A stretch of 11,999 bases of DNA, taken from positions 1 through 11,999 of the forward strand of contig CALBPW010000213.1 in NCBI GenBank assembly GCA_937899145.1, written 5' to 3'. The stretch is from an uncultured Bacteroidota bacterium. Its GTDB lineage: Bacteria; Bacteroidota; Bacteroidia; Bacteroidales; SZUA-534. The translations under genes were made by a program, and so were the position numbers. The notes under the pieces were generated by a model. It was not told the origin of the DNA, searched no databases, and was given only the letters and a program-made list of their open reading frames with translations. Every line of letters begins with the position of its first letter. Position 1 is the first letter of the stretch. Positions 6,845 to 11,999 of the stretch are shown here, piece by piece.

Positions 6845-7921
6845 TTATTTTTCTTCCAAGGCCTCATTACGGCTTGCAATATGCTCAATTGATAAGCGGC
6901 GATAGTTGTTCAGCATTTCGCTCTGGACAATGCTTACACTAAGTTGCAACCGTGTAAGTTGGCTTATAACTGTAACAAGCGGAAAATTGTAAAATTGCTG
7001 CTTCTCCCAACTGCGATTGTAATTCCGCTTGTTCAATTTTAGTACATCGGTATTTAAATTTGACTCAATAAACCGCATCATCCATTGGCTTTGTGTGGTA
7101 TCAATATTGAGCAGAAAAATCCGATATTCATCAATCTTATTGTGCAATTGATATGCCATCTGACGTTTGCGGCCAAGCATAAACCGGCGTACTGAGTTAA
7201 TCTCGACACTCGATTGTATCGGTACTAAATTGTACAAAATGTTTGAGTCTTGAAGCATTTTTTTGCCTTCAACATAGATGATTAAGGCGCGTTTTAGGCT
7301 GTCGATGTAAGTTAATATGCTATCGCTTTTGGCAACAATAATATTGGCGCGGCTCATTATCGGTGCTAACAAACTATCATTTAAGCAGATATTTTCCAAC
7401 TCGTTATAAGTGTGATTGTTGATGTCTTTAAGCGATCGCATCCGTACCATATCTTCTTGATTATTAATGGTAAACGAACGCAGTACCGGCCTGTGAACCA
7501 TACTTGTCAGCATGCCAATAACCACAAAAACGGCAAATAGTATTATCGGAAACCACGAATCTACGCTTGTCTCGTAGAAGCGCCGCCACATAAATAGCAT
7601 CAAAATTGACGTGAGTAGCAAAAACGAGCCGCCAACATATATCAGCACCATTGCTCCGCCCCAGTTTACCATAAAAAATGTGATGCCCATCAGGAAGATG
7701 AAAAAACCCAAAATGGCGAGAATGATTATCAAACCTATCTGATTCTCTTGGCTATCGCGAAAAATCACCAAAAAAAGTGGAATCAGGTAGCCAAGCGTAA
7801 ATGTGAAGAATCCGACCAGAAAAAGCACCTTGCCTGCAATGAAATCGAGGTTCATAAAGATGGTGCCAAGTAGTAGCACAAATGTCGAAAAGTAACCCCA
7901 AATGAGTACGTTATGTTTCAT
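6845..7921 (-). CDS. Five-helix membrane protein with GldM-like extracytoplasmic domain
   Basis: The 358-residue protein has five predicted membrane segments at about 5-25, 29-54, 62-85, 88-111 and 122-143. Charged loops after the second (RDSQEN) and fourth (WRRF) fit positive-inside rules and place residues 145-358 outside the inner membrane. That region is helical and resembles the first periplasmic domain of GldM, the type IX secretion/gliding motor component: a K-I-D-E-Y-R segment at 262-267, then W305-E-K-Q-Q-F-Y-N-F-P-L-V-T-V-I and LTRLQLSVSIVQSEMLNNY (322-340), matching GldM's W-E...F..x-P...V...L..LQ......E..v.NYL pattern. True GldM has a single N-terminal helix and is longer, and gldKLN are not adjacent, so this is a GldM-domain relative and not GldM itself. 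The GldM link is from motif memory. A role in envelope transport or sensing is inference. It is divergent from the HAMP-GAF gene. Confidence 0.7.
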   Translation of the reverse strand: MKHNVLIWGYFSTFVLLLGTIFMNLDFIAGKVLFLVGFFTFTLGYLIPLFLVIFRDSQENQIGLIIILAILGFFIFLMGITFFMVNWGGAMVLIYVGGSFLLLTSILMLFMWRRFYETSVDSWFPIILFAVFVVIGMLTSMVHRPVLRSFTINNQEDMVRMRSLKDINNHTYNELENICLNDSLLAPIMSRANIIVAKSDSILTYIDSLKRALIIYVEGKKMLQDSNILYNLVPIQSSVEINSVRRFMLGRKRQMAYQLHNKIDEYRIFLLNIDTTQSQWMMRFIESNLNTDVLKLNKRNYNRSWEKQQFYNFPLVTVISQLTRLQLSVSIVQSEMLNNYRRLSIEHIASRNEALEEK

Positions 7922-7964
7922 TAGTTTTTATATTTTGTGTTGTAAATATTTGTAGTATAGATAA

Positions 7965-7983
7965 ATGCGATTTGCAATCGCAT
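7965..7983. promoter_or_regulatory. Perfect 8+8 bp palindrome, candidate operator
   Basis: ATGCGATT and AATCGCAT form a perfect inverted repeat around a 3-nt centre. It lies 44 bp before the minus-strand gene start and 161 bp before the plus-strand gene start. CTTTTTC follows on the plus strand, which could mimic a terminator, but no plus-strand gene precedes it. A dimeric regulator's operator controlling one or both divergent genes is the simpler reading. Confidence 0.45.
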
Positions 7984-8088
7984 CTTTTTCTGATTCTAAA
8001 TAACTTATTTTTATCGCCTTAAAAGTACTCTAAAAAAAAATATACGAAAAAAAACATACACTTTATCGCCATAACTCAACAAACAATT

Positions 8089-8096
8089 TATATTTG
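8089..8096 (+). promoter_or_regulatory. Candidate -7 element for the HAMP-GAF gene
   Basis: TATATTTG matches TAnnTTTG and lies 47 nt before the ATG at 8144. No TTG is found at the expected -33 spacing; the A-rich tract upstream could compensate. Moderate support only. Confidence 0.4.
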
Positions 8097-8143
8097 AAGT
8101 TGCGTTTCGTGATTAAACCGATGCGCATTTTAAAATAATAGTT

Positions 8144-9373
8144 ATGAATCCGACACTGAAATTTTTACTTATCGTTGCTTTTGCAATCGTCCCATTTGGA
8201 TTGGCAGTAATCAGAGTTTTATACAAAAAAAATATTGTAGGGAAAGTTGCTGTGTTTGTCTTTGTATCGTCGATGTTTACGGCTGTTGTCGGCCATGCCG
8301 TATGCCAGTATGGTTTATTCTCGCTCATTTGGGCGGTGCCTTTGTGCTTGGTTGTGCTGGTTGGAGCCAATGCTTTTACCGAGCGTATTATTCAAAAACC
8401 AATTCTGAAACTTAAAGATCAGCTCGATAAAATGGCAGTTGGCGAGATTGAGCCAATGAAAGAGTCGGCTACAAAGTACGAAGATGAGATAGGGCAGATG
8501 TGTAAAGCATTTAATAGTGTGGTTGACAATCTGCACAAAACAGCGCAATTTGCCGATGCCATCACCAACAATAATTTTGATTACGAATACGAAAAAAATA
8601 GCGATAAAGACGAACTTAGCATCGCACTTATAAACATGCGCGACGAGTTAAAAAAGGCGAAAAATGCTGAAGTTGAGCGTGCCAAAGAGCAAGAGAAAGC
8701 AGCTTGGGCAGCTCGCGGCGTTGCTGAATTTTCTGATTTATTCCGGCAAGAGAACTCTAATCTTGAGGCACTTAGCCGTGTGTTTATCAGTAAACTTGCC
8801 GATTATACAGGTGTTATTCAAGGTGGCGTGTTCATTTTGAACGAAGACGACCCTGAGCATGTGAAATTCGAACTTCAAGGTGCGGTTGCATACAGTCGTG
8901 TCAAGCACATGGAAAAAGAATTTGAACTCGGCATTGGTTTAGTCGGACAATGCGCCTACGAAAAAGAATCAATCTATCTGAACGATGTGCCAGATAATTA
9001 TATGGAAATAACATCGGGGCTTGGCGAGGCTAATCCACGCTTTGTGTTGCTTACGCCAGCTATACTGAACGATAAGGTTTATGCCGTAATTGAGTTGGCG
9101 TCGTTCGCTAAAATTGATGATTATAAAGTGGATTTTGTAAAAAAGATAGGAGAGGCTTTGGCTTCGACACTCTCGATGGTGAAGATAAATATGAGCACTG
9201 CAAAGTTGCTTGAAGAGTCGAAAGAAAAAGCCGACCAATTGGCAGAACAATCGGAGGCGTTGAAGCAAAACTATGAGGAATTGCAAGCGACGCAGGAAGA
9301 CCTTGTCCGCAAGGAAGCCGAACTGAATGAACTTGCCCACCGCTTAAAAAATGGCGGGCAAACAGATTTTTAA
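8144..9373 (+). CDS. Membrane HAMP-GAF domain sensor protein without output domain
   Basis: The 409-residue protein has three membrane segments (about 5-27, 33-52, 56-77). A HAMP-like region follows at 78-135 (QKPILKLKDQLDKMAVGEIE, then DEIGQMCKAFNSVVDNL), then charged coiled coil (165-190, including EKAAWAARGVAEFSDLFRQE), a GAF domain at about 205-345 (QGGVFILNEDD, GIGLVGQC, DVPDNYMEITSGLGEANPR, VYAVIELAS) and a C-terminal coiled coil (350-402). The combination matches a family common in Bacteroidetes in which GAF follows a W-A-A-x-G-x-A-x-F linker. GAF domains bind small ligands or mediate dimerisation; the ligand here is unknown. There is no histidine kinase, methyl-accepting, cyclase or PP2C domain, so any signal must pass to a partner. 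A strong terminator follows, so the gene is probably monocistronic. Confidence 0.85.
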   Translation: MNPTLKFLLIVAFAIVPFGLAVIRVLYKKNIVGKVAVFVFVSSMFTAVVGHAVCQYGLFSLIWAVPLCLVVLVGANAFTERIIQKPILKLKDQLDKMAVGEIEPMKESATKYEDEIGQMCKAFNSVVDNLHKTAQFADAITNNNFDYEYEKNSDKDELSIALINMRDELKKAKNAEVERAKEQEKAAWAARGVAEFSDLFRQENSNLEALSRVFISKLADYTGVIQGGVFILNEDDPEHVKFELQGAVAYSRVKHMEKEFELGIGLVGQCAYEKESIYLNDVPDNYMEITSGLGEANPRFVLLTPAILNDKVYAVIELASFAKIDDYKVDFVKKIGEALASTLSMVKINMSTAKLLEESKEKADQLAEQSEALKQNYEELQATQEDLVRKEAELNELAHRLKNGGQTDF

Positions 9374-9401
9374 TTCACTCACAATTTTTATACCACTAAA
9401 C

Positions 9402-9434
9402 AAAAAGCCCCGGCATTATGTGTAGGGGCTTTTT
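9402..9434 (+). terminator. Intrinsic terminator after the HAMP-GAF gene
   Basis: A perfect 10-bp stem, AAAAAGCCCC (9402-9411) with GGGGCTTTTT (9425-9434), around a 13-nt loop, lies 28 bp after the stop codon. A tracts upstream and T tracts downstream would let it work on both strands. Confidence 0.92.
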
Positions 9435-9458
9435 AAATGATTTGGTGTTATCCACCAA

Positions 9459-9491
9459 AAAAGCCTAAAAACAATTGGTTTTTAGGCTTTT
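9459..9491 (-). terminator. Intrinsic terminator of the tRNA-Pro transcript
   Basis: A perfect 14-bp stem, AAAAGCCTAAAAAC (9459-9472) with GTTTTTAGGCTTTT (9478-9491), has a 5-nt loop. On the minus strand it is followed by further T residues. It lies 43 bp past the tRNA 3' end and may also act in the plus direction as a backup. Confidence 0.9.
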
Positions 9492-9534
9492 CAGTGTGTT
9501 TTTGTGCGTTTGTCTGTTTTGTGAACGCTTTTTA

Positions 9535-9611
9535 TGGTCGGGGTGATCCGACTCGAACGGACGACCACTTGCACCCCATGCAAGTACGCTAGCCAACTGC
9601 GCCACACCCCG
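9535..9611 (-). tRNA. tRNA-Pro, anticodon GGG
   Basis: The minus strand folds as a complete cloverleaf. The acceptor CGGGGTG pairs with CACCCCG, the D stem GCGC with GCGT, and the anticodon stem CTTGC/GCAAG encloses the loop ATGGGGT, giving anticodon GGG for CCC and CCU proline codons. The T arm GTCCG-TTCGAGT-CGGAT has the conserved TTCGA. The discriminator is A (9538) and the CCA end is encoded (9537-9535). No intron or degraded stem is seen. Confidence 0.97.
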
Positions 9612-9625
9612 TAGCTTTGTGGGCG

Positions 9626-9658
9626 CAAATGTATCAATCAGGTTACTATTTTCCAAAA
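9626..9658 (-). promoter_or_regulatory. Bacteroidetes-type promoter of tRNA-Pro
   Basis: On the minus strand TTTTG (9658-9654) is followed by a 20-bp spacer and TACATTTG (9633-9626), fitting TTG-N19/20-TAnnTTTG. The mature tRNA begins 14 nt downstream, leaving a very short 5' leader for RNase P to remove. Confidence 0.8.
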
Positions 9659-9720
9659 CTTTTTTGTGTGAAATTATATAGTAAAATAGTTAACTTGCAA
9701 TTTCGTTTTTATGAATTGAA

Positions 9721-10569
9721 ATGAATTTGATTATGCAAAAAATCAGACTGATAACTATTTGTTTATGTGTGTTTTGCGTGGCATGTACAAATGCTGAAAA
9801 CAAAAACATCAATGCTTCGGAAATAGTTAAAATGATACAAAAAGGAAAGCCTGTACAGCTTGCCGATAAAGTGATTTTTGGTGATTTGAATTTTGCCGAT
9901 GCGTTAAAACCGGAGTTTTTGGGCGGGTCGGTTATGTGTGCCAAAATTCAACATTCAATTAGCTTTGTTGGCTGTGTTTTTATGGGGGACGTGTCAGCAA
10001 AAAGTGTGCAAAATGGCGCTCCCGTACAAACAGTTTTCGGAACAAATCTTGTTTTCCAAAATTGTGACTTCCGCGGCGAAGTGAATTTTGACGACGCTGA
10101 AATTTTTGGCTACGCAAGTTTCCATAAATCAACCTTCAGAAAACCGGCTTCATTTAACAATATTACGGTTTGGGCGTCAAACTGCGTATTCTCATATATA
10201 ATTGCGGACTGCGATTTTGCAATGCAAACATCACGAATAAAGGGAACTTTAAACATCGCAAATGCGGAGTTTAAAAATAAACTTAAATTACAAGAACTAA
10301 TAGTTGATGACAACCTCATTTTTAACAACACCAAATGCAGTGGCAGTGCCGATTTGTCGCTAATGCGCATAGGAGGCAGGGCTCTATTCAATTATGCCGG
10401 ATTTTCAGATGACTGCAATATGCTTATGGCTCGTTTTGGCGGTGATGTGGAGTTTTATGACACTAAATTTTCAAAAAAACCAAATCTTGAAAAAGTAATG
10501 TTTACTACAATTTCTACTAATTCTCAAGATTTTGACTTATCAAAATCGATATTAATTATTAAACAATAA
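9721..10569 (+). CDS. Secreted lipoprotein with pentapeptide-like repeats
   Basis: The 282-residue protein begins with a lipoprotein signal peptide (MQKIRLITICLCVFCVAC, probable lipidated Cys22 counting from ATG 9721). A second in-frame ATG at residue 5 would give an equally good signal. From about residue 50 to 265 it is built of irregular repeats with F or L every fifth residue (FGDLNFADAL, FVGCVFMGDV, FQNCDFRGEVNFDDAEIF, FNNTKCSGSADLSLMRI, DVEFYDTKF), as in right-handed beta-helix pentapeptide-repeat proteins. The repeats lack strict A-D/N-L-x-x regularity, so the fold call is moderate. No catalytic residues are recognised, and the molecular role is unknown. It ends 6 bp before a papain-family lipoprotein gene on the same strand, so the two are almost surely cotranscribed and may work together at the cell surface. 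Confidence 0.72.
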   Translation: MNLIMQKIRLITICLCVFCVACTNAENKNINASEIVKMIQKGKPVQLADKVIFGDLNFADALKPEFLGGSVMCAKIQHSISFVGCVFMGDVSAKSVQNGAPVQTVFGTNLVFQNCDFRGEVNFDDAEIFGYASFHKSTFRKPASFNNITVWASNCVFSYIIADCDFAMQTSRIKGTLNIANAEFKNKLKLQELIVDDNLIFNNTKCSGSADLSLMRIGGRALFNYAGFSDDCNMLMARFGGDVEFYDTKFSKKPNLEKVMFTTISTNSQDFDLSKSILIIKQ

Positions 10570-10575
10570 TGTGCT

Positions 10576-11999
10576 ATGAAAAAAAAATTCAATCAAATTG
10601 TTCGCAGGGCGTTTTTGCCAATAATTTGTGTGGCATTAACACTGCAAAGTTGCACCGAAGAGGAAGTTAACAATTTTATCAATTATCTGCTTTCTGAACT
10701 TCAGACGGGTTGGCTATTCGACGATGAAAATCTTGACGAGATTCCGCAAGATATTGTAATTGTTGATGTTGACGAAGATAAACTGGCAAACTCTGTCGAT
10801 ATTGAAAGTAAATACCCGCCAATCGGAAATCAAGGACAGTATGGGACCTGTGTTGCTTGGGCTACAGGTTATGCAATGAAGACAGCTCTTGACGGCATCG
10901 ATAACGGCTGGACATCGTCGCAATTGGCAAGCGCTGCGTATCAAACCAGCCCTGCCGATTTGTGGTATGGGATTTCGACATCGGCAAAAGGTACAGGTTG
11001 TAATGGCACAAGCTTTGAAGCGGCCCTTACGGCACTTATCACAAATGGAGCCGCATCGTTGCAAGAGGTTCCGTATAGCGCAGTTGACCGCAGCTGTTCA
11101 GGAACAGCAAAGGGAGCGGCAAATGCTAAACTCGCCAACTATCGGAAAATTGCCGATAGCGAAGCTAAACAAGGCATGACTGTCGAAAATTTTAAATTCT
11201 ATCTTGATGAGGGGCGCCCGATAGTTTTCGGCGCGCGTCTTGGCGACCGCTTTATGGCTTGGAATAGCTCAGCCACAATAAGTTACGATACATATTTGCA
11301 AGAAGGAATGCAACACGCTTACCATGCAATGGTACTTTCGGGTTACGATAATAATCGCAATGCCTTCCGCGTTCGCAATTCTTGGGGGACAAGTTGGGGC
11401 GACAATGGCAGCATTTGGGTCGATTACGACTTTTTTATCAGGAGTTTCTGCTTTGCGGCTTTTGTGGCTCAAAACGAAAATACCATTTCGGCAAGCGCAG
11501 GGACAATTGCAGCTGCCAATCTGTCATCGGGTTACGATTTGATGGCTTACAGCGCCGAAGATTGGGACGATGATTACTATGAAGAAACTATGGAAAACCC
11601 CAATAGCCGTGTCTTTACCTATCAAGTTTATAATTCAGGCGATAAGCCACTGCTTGCAACACAACGCTGGTCCGTAGTTTATATGTATTATAACGCATTC
11701 GACGCCAACGATTATCAGATAATTTATCACGATTATTATACCGATGAGTTTGGCGGTGAAATAGGTGATAATGAGGAATATAACGACCAAGTGAGCCTTG
11801 CTGGCGCATGGTGGAATAATACCAATACTGAAGCGGGGCAAATGGTTGGTTATGAAGAATATGGTGAAGATGGCTTTGAAATCAGATACACTATGCCAGA
11901 GACGGTTGACGGAAAATACTATTTAGTTGTTGCCGCCGATGCGTTTGGCGTTATCGATGAGGTAAACGAGGACAATAATTTCCACTTTTTAACAGCCGA
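10576..11999 (+). CDS. Papain-family (C1) cysteine peptidase lipoprotein with CARDB-like domain, 3' end off-window
   Basis: The frame is open from ATG 10576 to the window edge (474 codons). A signal peptide ends in the lipobox LQSC (Cys26), followed by acidic TEEE, resembling the Bacteroidetes lipoprotein export signal that sends lipoproteins to the cell surface. The mature part is a C1-type peptidase. The oxyanion Gln86 and catalytic Cys92 are in NQGQYGTCVAW, His250 in HAYHAMVLSGYD, and Asn268 in RNSWGTSWGDNG, so the catalytic set is complete. After about residue 300 comes a beta-rich region (VFTYQVYNSGDKPL ... YYLVVAADAFGVIDEVNEDN) typical of CARDB/Ig-like adhesion or stabilising modules. 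There is no obvious long inhibitory propeptide, since only about 50 residues separate Cys26 from the catalytic domain. Substrate is unknown; surface proteolysis is the likely role. It is the second gene of a pair with the repeat lipoprotein. Confidence 0.9.
   Translation, partial: MKKKFNQIVRRAFLPIICVALTLQSCTEEEVNNFINYLLSELQTGWLFDDENLDEIPQDIVIVDVDEDKLANSVDIESKYPPIGNQGQYGTCVAWATGYAMKTALDGIDNGWTSSQLASAAYQTSPADLWYGISTSAKGTGCNGTSFEAALTALITNGAASLQEVPYSAVDRSCSGTAKGAANAKLANYRKIADSEAKQGMTVENFKFYLDEGRPIVFGARLGDRFMAWNSSATISYDTYLQEGMQHAYHAMVLSGYDNNRNAFRVRNSWGTSWGDNGSIWVDYDFFIRSFCFAAFVAQNENTISASAGTIAAANLSSGYDLMAYSAEDWDDDYYEETMENPNSRVFTYQVYNSGDKPLLATQRWSVVYMYYNAFDANDYQIIYHDYYTDEFGGEIGDNEEYNDQVSLAGAWWNNTNTEAGQMVGYEEYGEDGFEIRYTMPETVDGKYYLVVAADAFGVIDEVNEDNNFHFLTA

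Larger units (their letters stand above)
7922..8143. other. Divergent intergenic region
   Basis: This 222-bp AT-rich gap separates the divergently transcribed GldM-like and HAMP-GAF genes. It contains a strong palindrome (7965-7983), two long A tracts (8032-8040 and 8047-8054), the nonamer TTTATCGCC twice in direct orientation (8010-8018 and 8062-8070), and a -7-like element at 8089-8096. I see no small gene or RNA in it. Confidence 0.6.

Noticed and set aside
7965..7990. Palindrome plus T run as a plus-strand terminator
   Set aside because: No plus-strand transcript leads into it: the neighbouring gene starts at 7921 and runs leftward, so an operator is more likely.
9535..9611. tRNA-Pro as an attachment site for a genomic island
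   Set aside because: I see no second copy of the tRNA 3' end and no integrase in the window; the flanking genes look like ordinary chromosomal neighbours.
9465..9656. Minus-strand open frame of 63 codons
   Set aside because: It spans the tRNA-Pro gene, its promoter and its terminator, so it is not a protein gene.

Overview
The window looks like a chromosomal segment of a Bacteroidota (probably Bacteroidales) genome. Promoters before rpmH and a tRNA gene match the Bacteroidetes pattern (TTG at -33, 19-20 bp, TAnnTTTG at -7). The genes include a GldM-like membrane protein, a HAMP-GAF protein and secreted lipoproteins of types common in that phylum. Genus cannot be read from the sequence.

Layout. 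(1) 2-3073 (+): most of a large SNF2-family helicase, cut by the left edge. (2) 3227-6017 (-): a two-gene cassette in defence-island style, a DUF1016/YhcG-type nuclease gene broken by an internal deletion and frameshift, followed by an apparently intact DUF262-DUF1524 (GmrSD-like) gene. (3) 6149-6269 (+): a detached second copy of the last 40 codons of the SNF2 gene, then an IS3-family orfA scrap on the minus strand. (4) 6587-6745 (-): rpmH (ribosomal protein L34) with clear promoter and terminator. (5) 6845-7921 (-): a five-helix membrane protein with a GldM-like extracytoplasmic domain. (6) 8144-9373 (+), divergent from it: a membrane HAMP-GAF protein. (7) 9535-9611 (-): tRNA-Pro(GGG), with two strong terminators between it and the GAF gene. 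(8) 9721-11999 (+): two secreted lipoprotein genes 6 bp apart, one with pentapeptide-like repeats and one a papain-family cysteine peptidase with a CARDB-like domain that runs off the right edge.

The most notable structure is the 121-bp direct repeat (2945-3065 and 6149-6269, 116/121 identical) bracketing the DUF262/DUF1016 cassette. One copy is the functional 3' end of the SNF2 gene; the other is stranded beyond the cassette. All five differences are synonymous, so both tails evolved as coding sequence before being brought together. This resembles insertion into a gene's 3' end with replacement of the tail, as for prophage e14 at icd in E. coli. No integrase is visible, and transposon debris lies at the right border. 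The SNF2 gene also changes sharply in base composition along its length. The cassette looks like an acquired defence module now partly decayed, with the DUF262 gene still readable and a promoter-like element in front of the broken partner.
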